Shown one piece after another: positions 43,200 to 52,384 of a stretch of DNA of 61,896 bases. Below the pieces are notes generated by a model. That model did not search any database and was not told the origin of the DNA. It saw only the letters and a list, made by a program, of their open reading frames with translations. This stretch comes from an uncultured Prevotellaceae bacterium (lineage in GTDB: Bacteria > Bacteroidota > Bacteroidia > Bacteroidales > Bacteroidaceae), in assembly GCA_902784565.1 (NCBI GenBank), contig CACZVE010000021.1, positions 1 to 61,896 of the forward strand, in the 5' to 3' direction. Position 1 is the first letter of the stretch. Each line of letters begins with the position of its first letter. Both the position numbers and the translations under genes were made by a program.

Positions 43200-43231
43200 T
43201 TTGTCCATCTCGCTTTATTTTCGTACTTTTG
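43200..43231 (+). promoter_or_regulatory. Promoter of the MORN gene
   Basis: TTTG (43200-43203), 20-bp spacer, TACTTTTG (43224-43231). Exact consensus; ATG 43258 follows 27 bp later. Confidence 0.8.
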
Positions 43232-43257
43232 CAAAGATTTATGTAAAAAAGAAAACA

Positions 43258-44388
43258 ATGAACAGAAAGAAATATATCATCAACATACTGACATCCATCC
43301 TACTTTTGACGCCTCTTTCGGCGAATGCACAGAAGATAACCCTCGGCTCGGCCAACACCAAAGACGGTGGCCAGTATCAGGGAGAGATGATGCAAGGAAA
43401 ACCCCATGGAAAAGGAAAGGCCACTTATAAGAACGGCAATGTCTACGAGGGTGAATACGTGAAAGGCAAGCGTCAGGGCTTCGGTACCTATACCTTCTTC
43501 GACGGTGAGAAGTATGAAGGAGAATGGTTCCAAGACCAACAGCACGGCCAGGGTGTCTATTATTTCTCCAACAACAACCGTTACGAAGGACTCTGGTTCC
43601 GTGACTACCAGCACGGGCACGGCGTGATGTACTATTTCAACGGCGACACTTACGACGGTGAGTGGAAGATGGACAAGCGTTCCGGCAAGGGTACCTATAC
43701 CTTCTCTAACGGTGCCTATTACAAAGGCGAATGGAAAGACGACCAGAAAAACGGTAACGGTTTCTATGACTGGGGCGACGGTTCCAGTTATGAGGGACAG
43801 TGGGCTGACAATATGCGCTCCGGCAAAGGTACATTCCGTTATGCAGACGGTGACCAGTATATCGGACAGTGGGCCAACGACGTCCAGAACGGACGGGGCA
43901 TCTATAAGTTCCAGAACGGCGATGTCTACGAAGGAGACTACGTGGATGGCGAACGTACGGGAACAGGTATCTCGAAGTACGCCAACGGCGACAAATATAC
44001 GGGTCAGTTCTTCGAGGGCGACAAACAGGGCCAGGGTACGATGGTGTGGAACAATGGTGATCAGTACATCGGTATGTGGAAAGCCGACAAGATGAACGGC
44101 AAGGGTAAACTCACCACCAAGAACGGCGATGTGTTCGAAGGCCAGTTCAAGAACGGAAAGATAGAAGGCGAGGGTATTGCCCGCTATGCCGACGGTTCGA
44201 AGTTCAAGGGTACTTTCAAGAATGGTAAGCGTAATGGTGCTGCCATTGAGGAGGACAAGGACGGCAAACGTTTCGAAGGCACCTACAAGGATGATGTACG
44301 TGACGGCAAATTCGTGGAGAAAGACCGCAACGGCAAAGTCATTGCGTCTGGCACCTACGAACGTGGCCATCGTCAGTTAGACAAATAA
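43258..44388 (+). CDS. Secreted MORN-repeat protein
   Basis: A 376-aa exported protein. The signal peptide is IINILTSILLLTPLSANAQ. From about residue 38 there are roughly 14 MORN repeats of 23 residues, such as YEGEYVKGKRQGFGTYTF, YDGEWKMDKRSGKGTYTF and YIGMWKADKMNGKGKL; the last two are degenerate. MORN repeats make elongated beta-hairpin solenoids; in bacteria their ligands are unknown. The longer frame from 43114 is rejected because it spans the promoter. A 31-bp gap to glgB without a promoter suggests co-transcription. Confidence 0.92.
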   Translation: MNRKKYIINILTSILLLTPLSANAQKITLGSANTKDGGQYQGEMMQGKPHGKGKATYKNGNVYEGEYVKGKRQGFGTYTFFDGEKYEGEWFQDQQHGQGVYYFSNNNRYEGLWFRDYQHGHGVMYYFNGDTYDGEWKMDKRSGKGTYTFSNGAYYKGEWKDDQKNGNGFYDWGDGSSYEGQWADNMRSGKGTFRYADGDQYIGQWANDVQNGRGIYKFQNGDVYEGDYVDGERTGTGISKYANGDKYTGQFFEGDKQGQGTMVWNNGDQYIGMWKADKMNGKGKLTTKNGDVFEGQFKNGKIEGEGIARYADGSKFKGTFKNGKRNGAAIEEDKDGKRFEGTYKDDVRDGKFVEKDRNGKVIASGTYERGHRQLDK

Positions 44389-44419
44389 GCACTTAAAACT
44401 ATAAAGTAAAAACAAAGTT

Positions 44420-46516
44420 ATGGCAACAAAGAAAGAAACAGCGAAAGCAACGAAGAAAGCAGTGACGAAAAAGAAGGTTGTAACCAAGAGAATAGTGGAT
44501 GCCGCTCCTGAGCACATTGGACTCGTAAGGAATGACGGTTGGCTGGAACCCTTTGAGGCTGCCATCCGTGGACGGCACGATCATGCTGTGTGGAAGATCA
44601 ACCAGTTGACGAGGAATGGCAAGAAGAAATTGAGTGATTTCGCCTCGGGCCATCTGTATTTCGGCCTGCACAAACTCGCCAAGGGCTGGGTGTTCCGTGA
44701 GTGGGCTCCCAATGCGACTGACATCTATCTGATTGGCGACTTCAACAACTGGCAGGAGTCCGAGAAGTATCGTTGCAAGCGTATTGCCGGGACGGGCAAC
44801 TGGGAACTGAAACTCTCTGAAAAAGCCCTGAAACACGGTGACCTTTACAAGATGAAGGTAAAGTGGAATGGGGGAGAGGGTGAGCGTATCCCCGCCTGGT
44901 GCCGTCGTGTGGTACAGGATGACAATACGAAGATTTTCTCCGCTCAGGTGTGGAACCCTGAGAAGAAATACGAGTTCCAGAAAAAGACCTTCAAACCCAA
45001 GAAGAACCCGCTGCTCATCTATGAGTGCCACGTGGGTATGGGACAGGATGCCGAGAAGGTTGGTACCTACACTGAGTTCAAGGACAATGTGTTGCCACGT
45101 GTCATCAAGGACGGCTACAACTGCATCCAGGTGATGGCCATTCAGGAGCATCCCTATTACGGCTCCTTCGGTTATCATGTCAGTTCTTTCTTCGCGCCTT
45201 CAAGTCGTTTCGGTACCCCCGAGGAATTGAAGGAACTTATCGATACCGCCCACAAGCACGGCATTGCCGTCATCATGGATATCGTCCACTCCCATGCCGT
45301 GAAGAACGAGGTGGAGGGTCTTGGTAATCTGGCCGGTGATCCGAACCAATTCTTCTATCCTGGTGACCGTCACGAGCACCCCGCCTGGGACTCGCTCTGC
45401 TTTGATTATGGTAAGGACGATGTGCTCCACTTCCTGCTCTCCAACTGCAAGTACTGGTTGGAGGAGTTCCATTTCGACGGTTTCCGTTTCGACGGTGTCA
45501 CCTCGATGCTCTATTACTCGCACGGACTCGGTGAGGCTTTTGGAGGCTATGGTGATTATTTCAATGGACACGAGGACGATAATGCCATCTGTTATCTCAC
45601 CCTCGCCAACAAACTCATCCATGAGGTGAACCCCGATGCCATCACCATTGCCGAGGAGGTATCAGGTATGCCTGGACTCGCTGCAAAGTTTGAGGATGGT
45701 GGCTACGGTTTCGACTACCGTATGGCGATGAACATCCCCGACTACTGGATCAAGACGATTAAAGAGGTGCGCGACGAGGATATCAACGTGTGCTCCATCT
45801 TCTGGGAGGTCAAGAACCGTCGTCCTGATGAAAAGACCATCTCTTACTGTGAGAGTCACGATCAGGCACTGGTGGGCGATAAGACCATTATCTTCCGACT
45901 CATCGACGCTGATATGTACTGGCACTTCGCCAAAAAGGATGTCAACGATATGGCCCAGCGCGGTATCGCCCTGCACAAGATGATTCGTCTGGTCACGGCT
46001 GCTGCCATCAACGGCGGCTACCTGAACTTCATGGGTAATGAGTTCGGTCATCCCGAGTGGATTGACTTCCCACGTGAGGGTAATGGCTGGAGTTACAAGT
46101 ATGCCCGTCGTCAGTGGAACCTTGTTGACAACAAGGACCTCTGCTATCACTGGCTCGGAGACTTCGACCGTGCGATGCTGAAGACTATCAAGAGCGTGCG
46201 TAACTTCCAGGACAAGCCTGTCGTGGAGATCTGGCACGATGACGGCGATCAGGTGCTCTGCTTCATGCGTGGCGACCTCGTGTTTGTGTTCAACTTCTCC
46301 CCGAATCGCAGTTACACCGACTACGGTTTCCTCGTGCCCACCGGCTCCTATGATGTGGTGCTCAATACCGACTCGCCGGACTTCGGCGGCAACGGATTTG
46401 CCGATGACACCGTAACCCACTTCACCAACTACGACCCGCTCTATGTGCAGGATAAGAAAGAGTGGCTGAAACTCTACATCCCTGCCCGTTCCGCTGTCGT
46501 CTTGAAGAAGAACTAA
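44420..46516 (+). CDS. glgB: 1,4-alpha-glucan branching enzyme (GH13)
   Basis: Introduces alpha-1,6 branches in glycogen, 698 aa, of the eukaryote-like class. The CBM48 region is WVFREWAPNATDIYLIGDFN. GH13 motifs: IAVIMDIVHSHAVKN (region I), FHFDGFRFDGVTSMLYY with the nucleophile (II), ITIAEEVSGMPGL (III, acid Glu) and SYCESHDQALVGDK (IV). Residues 1-26 are an unusual Lys/Thr/Ala tail (TKKETAKATKKAVTKKK) resembling histone H1-like tails, not needed for catalysis. Expression is probably shared with the MORN gene. Confidence 0.96.
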   Translation: MATKKETAKATKKAVTKKKVVTKRIVDAAPEHIGLVRNDGWLEPFEAAIRGRHDHAVWKINQLTRNGKKKLSDFASGHLYFGLHKLAKGWVFREWAPNATDIYLIGDFNNWQESEKYRCKRIAGTGNWELKLSEKALKHGDLYKMKVKWNGGEGERIPAWCRRVVQDDNTKIFSAQVWNPEKKYEFQKKTFKPKKNPLLIYECHVGMGQDAEKVGTYTEFKDNVLPRVIKDGYNCIQVMAIQEHPYYGSFGYHVSSFFAPSSRFGTPEELKELIDTAHKHGIAVIMDIVHSHAVKNEVEGLGNLAGDPNQFFYPGDRHEHPAWDSLCFDYGKDDVLHFLLSNCKYWLEEFHFDGFRFDGVTSMLYYSHGLGEAFGGYGDYFNGHEDDNAICYLTLANKLIHEVNPDAITIAEEVSGMPGLAAKFEDGGYGFDYRMAMNIPDYWIKTIKEVRDEDINVCSIFWEVKNRRPDEKTISYCESHDQALVGDKTIIFRLIDADMYWHFAKKDVNDMAQRGIALHKMIRLVTAAAINGGYLNFMGNEFGHPEWIDFPREGNGWSYKYARRQWNLVDNKDLCYHWLGDFDRAMLKTIKSVRNFQDKPVVEIWHDDGDQVLCFMRGDLVFVFNFSPNRSYTDYGFLVPTGSYDVVLNTDSPDFGGNGFADDTVTHFTNYDPLYVQDKKEWLKLYIPARSAVVLKKN

Positions 46517-46517
46517 G

Positions 46518-47690
46518 ATGAATTACAATCACCCCAATAGGAACAGTAGCACCGTCGGCATCAGGCTGATGTGTGCTATTGTTTTTCTCTCTTTCTCATT
46601 CGTCTGGCTCTACTGTTTCCAGGCCGACGTACTGGCTGCTGCGCAACATATATTGAGCAAGGGTCTGACACAATATAAACCCTTCGTTGGGGCCGTGCTC
46701 ATTACGTTGGTACTCCAACTGCTCCAGACGATTGTCTATGCCTTTGCACGTCTCCGCAAACGTAGTTACGCACTGACCTATCTGCCATCGATGTTGGTAC
46801 TGGCTCTCATCACCGACATTCATATCGACATCGACAACCAGTTCTCTTTAGGATCTTGGTGGTGGCTCTTTCCACTGGTCCTTGTGGTATGGGTGATCCT
46901 TGTCGTTTTGGCTCGGATGCTGCAGACGGTGGAACCTGACACAGAGACGACGAGTTTGTTTTCACGGGCCATGTGGATAAACATGTTGACGATGGCATTA
47001 CTCATCATCCTCCTAGTAGCCTTCAGCAATACCAATGCTGTGTTCCACTACCGTATGCGGGCAGAGACCCGGCTTCTCAGTGGTGACTACGAGGGTGCAC
47101 TGCAGATGGGTGTCAAGTCGTTGGAGAGCGATGCTGACCTACAGATGATCCGCATGTATGCCCTTTCACGAACAGGAGAGTTGGGAGAGCGTCTGTTTGC
47201 CTATCCTGTACCGGAACAGAGCGAGTCCTCCATGTTGCCTGTTGAGGGAAAGGTGAAGTTCGTTATGTATCCCACAGACAGTCTGTATAAGTTCTTGGGA
47301 GCCCGTCCGAAGGGCGAAATGACTACAACCCGTTATCTGGAACTCATGCAGCGTCGCGACACCATCGATGACAAGCATATTGCCGACTATCAGTTGTGTG
47401 GCCTGCTCATAGAAAAGCGTATCGATGATTTTGTCCGTCTGTTGCGCCGTTATTATTCCGAGAGCGACACACTGATTATCGACCAACTGCCACGTCATTA
47501 TCGTGAGGCGATGACGCTTTACACCCATCTGCGTTCGCGACCTGTTGTCATCTATCAAAACAGTGTGATGGACGAGGACTGGAAAAACCTCCAGGAGTTG
47601 GAAGCCAAATATCCTGACGCTACAGAGCGCAAAGGAAAGGTCGAGGAACAATACCGTGCTACTTACTGGTATTATTACGAGTACGAATAA
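46518..47690 (+). CDS. Polytopic membrane protein with soluble C-terminal domain (DUF6057-like)
   Basis: A 390-aa membrane protein of unknown function starting one base after the glgB stop. About five hydrophobic segments lie in residues 15-180: LMCAIVFLSFSFVWLYCF, FVGAVLITLVLQLLQTIVY, YLPSMLVLALITDI, LFPLVLVVWVILVVLARML and MLTMALLIILLVAF. The C-terminal 200 residues look TPR-like and periplasmic (RLLSGDYEGALQMGVKSLES). I recall similar proteins as DUF6057 in Bacteroidales, but this is not certain. Its placement after glgB may reflect operon position only. Confidence 0.75.
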   Translation: MNYNHPNRNSSTVGIRLMCAIVFLSFSFVWLYCFQADVLAAAQHILSKGLTQYKPFVGAVLITLVLQLLQTIVYAFARLRKRSYALTYLPSMLVLALITDIHIDIDNQFSLGSWWWLFPLVLVVWVILVVLARMLQTVEPDTETTSLFSRAMWINMLTMALLIILLVAFSNTNAVFHYRMRAETRLLSGDYEGALQMGVKSLESDADLQMIRMYALSRTGELGERLFAYPVPEQSESSMLPVEGKVKFVMYPTDSLYKFLGARPKGEMTTTRYLELMQRRDTIDDKHIADYQLCGLLIEKRIDDFVRLLRRYYSESDTLIIDQLPRHYREAMTLYTHLRSRPVVIYQNSVMDEDWKNLQELEAKYPDATERKGKVEEQYRATYWYYYEYE

Positions 47691-47694
47691 TAAG

Positions 47695-47725
47695 AAAACC
47701 CGCCGACCGGCGGGTTTCTTTTATT
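47695..47725. terminator. Bidirectional terminator
   Basis: AAACCCGCCG (47696-47705) pairs with CGGCGGGTTT (47708-47717), flanked by CTTTTATTT on the plus strand and by TTTTC on the minus strand. It separates the plus-strand glgB operon from the convergent acyl-CoA synthetase. Confidence 0.9.
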
Positions 47726-49388
47726 TGTAGAGGTAGCGCTTGATGGAGCGCTTGGGCGTCTTTTCAAATTCCTCTTCGCGGATTTCGATCTCAGAGATTT
47801 TCTCGTAGGCGGGCAACATTTCGTTGAGGCCGTTGCGGTTCTGCTCCATCACGTTACGGATATCATCGGCAGTGAAATTCATATTCTTTGCCTCTTCGTA
47901 GTCAGGATAGACAATAGCCACCAGTTTGGTATTACGTTGTACAATGAGACTCTCCACCACCAATGTCATCGAATTGAGCTTGTCCTCAATTTCCTCCGGA
48001 TAGATATTCTGTCCACTGGGACCTAGAAGCATATTTTTACTTCGTCCGTTGATGTAGATATTTCCTTCTGCATCCATCGTACCGAGGTCGCCGGTGTGAT
48101 ACCAGCCCTCGCGATCGATAACCTCCGCTGTGGCCTCTGGATTCTTGAAGTAGCCTAGCATCACGTTCAGACCGCGTGTGAGTATCTCACCAGGTACATG
48201 ACGTGGGTTGCGGGAGTCGATCTTCACCTCCATGTGGTAGGCAGACTTGCCGCAGGAGCCTGGGGCAAAACGGTGCCAGTCCTCATAACCGATGATGGGG
48301 GCACACTCGGTAGCACCGTAGCCGACGGTATAGGGGAAGTCGATGCGTTTGAGGAAATGTTCCACCTCCTGATTGAGGGCGGCACCGCCGATAATCACTT
48401 CGTACAACTGACCGCCAAAGGCCTTGAGCACCTCCTGACAAATCATCTCACGTACCTTCTTCGAGATGACCGGCATCTGCAACAGCAGACGCATACGGTT
48501 GTTCTGGATTTTCGGGAATACCTTTTTCCGAATAATCTTCTCGATGATGAGCGGTACGGCGATGACGATGACGGGTTTTATCTCTGCCAATGCCTGTGCA
48601 ATGATGGCAGGCGATGGGACACGGTTCAGGTAATACACATGACAGCCATGCAGGAACTCAAAAATGAATTCGAACGACATGCCGTACATATGCGCCATCG
48701 GCAACATGGAGATGATACGGTCACCGGTACGGATGGTCTTGCCGAGTTCGTATTCTGCAAAGTCGAAGTTCGACCAGATGGCACGGTAGGGTATCATGAC
48801 ACCTTTCGAAAAGCCGGTGGTTCCACTGGTATAGTTGATGAGGGCGAGTTCCTCGGGACTCTCTTCCTTGTAGTAGTTCACATGTTCCTTGCGGAAGTAC
48901 TTGGGGAACTTCTTACCGTAGAGTTCGTTCAGGTGTTCACGGGCATAGGTGAGTTTATCGGTGCGGCTCACCATCAGCGAGTAGTCGGGATTGTTGATGA
49001 TGCCTTCGAGATGCGGCATCTGCTGCGGATCGATGATCGTTGCCACATGGTCGCCGACGAAGAGCAGGCGCGACTCGGAGTGGTTGACGATATTATGGAT
49101 CTGTTCGGCATTGAACTCGTGGAGGATGGGGACGGCTACTGCACCGTAGGTCAACGTGGCGAGGAAGGCCACCGCCCACTGGCTGGAATTCCGTCCGCAG
49201 AGGGCTATCTTGTCACCCTTCACGATACCGCTGTTCTCAAACAGGATATGCAGTTTCTCTATTTTACGCGCCACATCGTGGAACTGCAAGGTCTGACCCT
49301 TGAAGTCGGTCAGCGCGTCGCGATCCCAATTCTCGATAATGCTCTTCTGGATCAGCGCATTGAAACTCGGTATTTCTTTGTTATACAT
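47721..49388 (-). CDS. AMP-forming acyl-CoA synthetase, copy 1
   Basis: A 555-aa ANL-superfamily enzyme that activates a carboxylic acid, probably a fatty acid, with ATP and CoA. The P-loop is INYTSGTTGFSKGVMIP; adenylation motifs include VGYGATECAPIIGYEDW and GWYHTGDLGTMDAEGNIYIN followed by GRSKNMLLGPSGQNIYPEEI. The catalytic lysine is near the end in KTPKRSIKRYLYK. It starts 12 bp after its paralogue, with no promoter between. The C-terminal helices end at a bidirectional terminator. Confidence 0.93.
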   Translation of the reverse strand: MYNKEIPSFNALIQKSIIENWDRDALTDFKGQTLQFHDVARKIEKLHILFENSGIVKGDKIALCGRNSSQWAVAFLATLTYGAVAVPILHEFNAEQIHNIVNHSESRLLFVGDHVATIIDPQQMPHLEGIINNPDYSLMVSRTDKLTYAREHLNELYGKKFPKYFRKEHVNYYKEESPEELALINYTSGTTGFSKGVMIPYRAIWSNFDFAEYELGKTIRTGDRIISMLPMAHMYGMSFEFIFEFLHGCHVYYLNRVPSPAIIAQALAEIKPVIVIAVPLIIEKIIRKKVFPKIQNNRMRLLLQMPVISKKVREMICQEVLKAFGGQLYEVIIGGAALNQEVEHFLKRIDFPYTVGYGATECAPIIGYEDWHRFAPGSCGKSAYHMEVKIDSRNPRHVPGEILTRGLNVMLGYFKNPEATAEVIDREGWYHTGDLGTMDAEGNIYINGRSKNMLLGPSGQNIYPEEIEDKLNSMTLVVESLIVQRNTKLVAIVYPDYEEAKNMNFTADDIRNVMEQNRNGLNEMLPAYEKISEIEIREEEFEKTPKRSIKRYLYK

Positions 49389-49400
49389 ATCGGCTTTTAT

Positions 49401-51053
49401 TTAGTTGTATAGGTAACGTTTAATACTCTTCTTCGGTGTCTTGGCGAATTCCTCGTCGTGCAGTTCGATGGCGGCGATGCGGCTGTAAGCAGGCAACTGT
49501 CCATTGAGATCGTTGCGGTTCTGTTCCATGATGCGTTCCAGTTCCTCCTGTGTGAAACTGACCACTTCGTCTTTATCTGGGTATATGAGGGCAACAAGTT
49601 TGTCGTCACGTTGTACGACGACACTCTCTGCCACCATCGGCATGGAGTTGAGTTTGTCTTCGATCTCCTCTGGATAAATATTCTGGCCGTTAGCACCCAA
49701 CAGCATATTCTTGATACGTCCGCGGATGAACAAGTGCTTCTCATAATCCATCGTGCCGAGGTCGCCGGTATGGTACCAGCCCTCTTCGTCGATGGCCTGA
49801 CGCGTGGCCTCTTCGTTTTTGTAGTAGCCCAGCATCACGTTACACCCCTTCGTCACAATCTCACCGGGGATGTGATGCGGGTCTCTGGACAGAATCTTCA
49901 CCTCCATGCGGTCAACGGGTTTACCGCAACAGCCTGCCACGAACTCCCTGTGGTCACAATAGGAGATGAGCGGGGCGCACTCGGTAGTGCCATAGCCTAC
50001 GGTCAGGGGGAAGTTGATGCTCAGCAGGAACTCTTCGACTTCCTTCGAGAGGGCGGCTCCGCCGACAATGATTTCATAGAAGTTACCACCAAAAGCCTTC
50101 TGTACTTCCTGACAGATACGATCCTTCACCTTCTTGTTGACAACAGGCATCGACAGCAACAGTTTCACGCGGTTGTCCTGTACCTTCGGGAACACCTTCT
50201 TACGGATGATTTTCTCAATGATGAGTGGTACGGTGACGATGAGTGCCGGTTTGGTATCGGCAAAAGCCTGTGCAATGATGGCCGGTGACGGCAACCGGGT
50301 GAGGAAAAACAGATGACACCCATGACAGAAAGCAAAGAGAAACTCCACCGCCATACCGTACATGTGGGCCATTGGCAGGATACTCAACAGATTGTCGCCA
50401 GGACGAACCTTCTTGCCCAGACGATTGATGATAAACTCGATATTTCCCCAGATGGCACGGTAGGGGAGCATGACTCCCTTAGAGAATCCTGTCGTTCCAC
50501 TGGTATAGTTGATGAGCGCCAGTTCCTCGGCCTCGTCCTGATGATAGTTGACGTGTTCTCGGCGGAAGGCCATCGGGTATTTGCTGCCGAACATAAGATT
50601 TAAATGTTCGCGCGCATACGTGAGGCGTTCTGAACGGGAGATCAACAGGGAAAAGTCTGGGATGTTGATGATACCTTCAAGAGCGGGCATCTGCTCGGGG
50701 TCGATGGTCTTCACGGCATAATCGCCGATAAACAGCAGTTTCGACTCGGAGTGGTTGACGATATTCTGAATCTGTTCACCGTTGAACTCATGAAGGATTG
50801 GTACTGCTACGGCTCCGTAAGTGAGTGTAGCGAGGAATGCCACAGCCCAGTTGGCAGAGTTTCTACCACAGATGGCAATCTTGTCACCTTGTTTAACGTC
50901 GCTGTTCTCAAACAGGATATGCAGTTTTTCAATCTTTCGAGCCACATCATGAAACTGAAGGGTAATGCCTTGATAATCGGTCAAAGCATCCTGATCCCAG
51001 TATTCTGTGATGGCACGTTGTATATAGTGATTAAAACTACTAAAAGTCTCCAT
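49401..51053 (-). CDS. AMP-forming acyl-CoA synthetase, copy 2
   Basis: A 550-aa paralogue of copy 1 with the same motifs: INYTSGTTGFSKGVMLP, VGYGTTECAPLISYCDH, GWYHTGDLGTMDYEKHLFI and KTPKKSIKRYLYN. The two are colinear throughout, a clear tandem duplication, but differ in most surface loops (REEHVNYHQDEAEE here, RKEHVNYYKEESPEE in copy 1), so it is not recent. I chose ATG 51053 (METFSSFNHYIQRA); the frame continues 25 codons into the promoter. It is first in the operon, behind an exact promoter with a palindrome at the start point. Confidence 0.93.
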   Translation of the reverse strand: METFSSFNHYIQRAITEYWDQDALTDYQGITLQFHDVARKIEKLHILFENSDVKQGDKIAICGRNSANWAVAFLATLTYGAVAVPILHEFNGEQIQNIVNHSESKLLFIGDYAVKTIDPEQMPALEGIINIPDFSLLISRSERLTYAREHLNLMFGSKYPMAFRREHVNYHQDEAEELALINYTSGTTGFSKGVMLPYRAIWGNIEFIINRLGKKVRPGDNLLSILPMAHMYGMAVEFLFAFCHGCHLFFLTRLPSPAIIAQAFADTKPALIVTVPLIIEKIIRKKVFPKVQDNRVKLLLSMPVVNKKVKDRICQEVQKAFGGNFYEIIVGGAALSKEVEEFLLSINFPLTVGYGTTECAPLISYCDHREFVAGCCGKPVDRMEVKILSRDPHHIPGEIVTKGCNVMLGYYKNEEATRQAIDEEGWYHTGDLGTMDYEKHLFIRGRIKNMLLGANGQNIYPEEIEDKLNSMPMVAESVVVQRDDKLVALIYPDKDEVVSFTQEELERIMEQNRNDLNGQLPAYSRIAAIELHDEEFAKTPKKSIKRYLYN

Positions 51054-51057
51054 TAAA

Positions 51058-51084
51058 TTGCACAAATTTCGAAATTTTGTGCAA
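51058..51084. promoter_or_regulatory. 27-bp near-perfect palindrome at the acyl-CoA synthetase start point
   Basis: TTGCACAAATTTCG and CGAAATTTTGTGCAA are reverse complements apart from one extra T. The site spans the expected transcription start and runs into the -7 box (51082-51089), a position typical of a repressor operator. Confidence 0.6.
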
Positions 51085-51113
51085 AGATAATGTGTTTTCT
51101 GCACATTCGCAAA
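51082..51113 (-). promoter_or_regulatory. Promoter of the acyl-CoA synthetase operon
   Basis: Minus strand TTTG (51113-51110), 20-bp spacer, TATCTTTG (51089-51082). Exact consensus. Confidence 0.8.
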
Positions 51114-51139
51114 AAAAATGTGCAACAATTAACGTTATT

Positions 51140-52384
51140 TTACTCATATCGCATGGATTTCGCAGGGTGGATATGCGAAATCAGGAAACTTGGTGCGATT
51201 AGAACAAAAATACTGATGAGTAGGGTGGCGATGTTAAGCAAGACGAAAAGAGGGATGTTGATTTCCATCGGAACCTCACTGACATAATAAGTCTGGGCAT
51301 CCAGTTTGAGAAATCCCGTTGTCCGTTGCAGTAAGATGATACCGAGTCCGAGGACATTTCCTAACAGCAGTCCCTGGCCGATGATAAACGCCGCAAACCA
51401 GAGGAAGGTGTGACGGATGGTCTTGTTACGGGCACCGATGGCTTTCAGTACGCCGATCATCTGGGTGCGTTCCAGAATAATGATAAGCAGTCCACTGATC
51501 ATCGTAAAGCCAGCCACACAGACCATTAGTGCCAGGATGATCCACACGTTGATGTCGAGCAGTTCGAGCCATGTAAACACCTGGGGATAGGCCTCGAAGA
51601 TAGTTTGTGAGGAGAGGGTCTGATCATATTTGTCCACGCTCCGGTTCACCTTCTCAATGACATCATCCTCGGTGATGTAGAGTTGTTCAAAGTCATCCAC
51701 GAGCAGTTCGGCTCCCGTCACCTGATCTTTCTCCCAGCCGTTGATCTTCACGGTGGCATAGAGATCGGTGATACAGAGTGACTCATCGAAGCGTGTCATA
51801 TTTGTCTGGTAAATGCCACAGATGGTATAGCGACGGGTGCGCACACTCTCGTCGATGAAATAGGCAAACACCTTGTCACCCACGTTGAGTTTCATCTTAT
51901 CGGCAATCATCCGTGAGATCAGTAGTCTGTTGCTACTGGTGGTATCGCTGAACACGGGTATCTCACCTTCCACGAGGTTCTGTTTCAGGAAGGTCATGTC
52001 GTATTCCGGTCCCACACCCTTGAACATCACACCGAGAAAATCCTCATCGGTCTTCAGGATACCCTGTGTGAAGGCATAGCGTTCCACATGGCGCACACCC
52101 TTCAGTCCGCCCAGCACCTGCATCATACTATCGTCGATGCACACGGGGAAACGGTCGGAAGAAGTGAAATTCATGATGTTCTGTACCTGAATATGACTGC
52201 CGAAGCCCACCACCTTGTCGCGGATGGTATGTTTGAATCCCAGCACCACGCCGACGGTGACAATCATCACCGCCAGTCCGATGCCGACACCAAGGGTGGC
52301 AATACGGATGGCAGGGCGACTCACTTTCCGTTTGTCGCCCTGATCGCTATAGATTCTCTTCGCTATGAAAAATGGCAGATTCAC
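51140..52384 (-). CDS. LolC/LolE-like ABC transporter permease
   Basis: A 414-aa integral membrane protein of the MacB/FtsX class. TM1 is IATLGVGIGLAVMIVTVGVV, after the amphipathic start FFIAKRIYSDQGDKRKVSRP. A periplasmic domain of about 220 residues follows, then three TM helices (IILALMVCVAGFTMISGLLI, FLWFAAFIIGQGLLLGNVLG, LFVLLNIATLLISIFVLIAP). LolCE proteins extract lipoproteins from the inner membrane. Its ATPase partner is not adjacent. It overlaps the aminotransferase by four bases. Confidence 0.88.
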   Translation of the reverse strand: MNLPFFIAKRIYSDQGDKRKVSRPAIRIATLGVGIGLAVMIVTVGVVLGFKHTIRDKVVGFGSHIQVQNIMNFTSSDRFPVCIDDSMMQVLGGLKGVRHVERYAFTQGILKTDEDFLGVMFKGVGPEYDMTFLKQNLVEGEIPVFSDTTSSNRLLISRMIADKMKLNVGDKVFAYFIDESVRTRRYTICGIYQTNMTRFDESLCITDLYATVKINGWEKDQVTGAELLVDDFEQLYITEDDVIEKVNRSVDKYDQTLSSQTIFEAYPQVFTWLELLDINVWIILALMVCVAGFTMISGLLIIILERTQMIGVLKAIGARNKTIRHTFLWFAAFIIGQGLLLGNVLGLGIILLQRTTGFLKLDAQTYYVSEVPMEINIPLFVLLNIATLLISIFVLIAPSFLISHIHPAKSMRYE

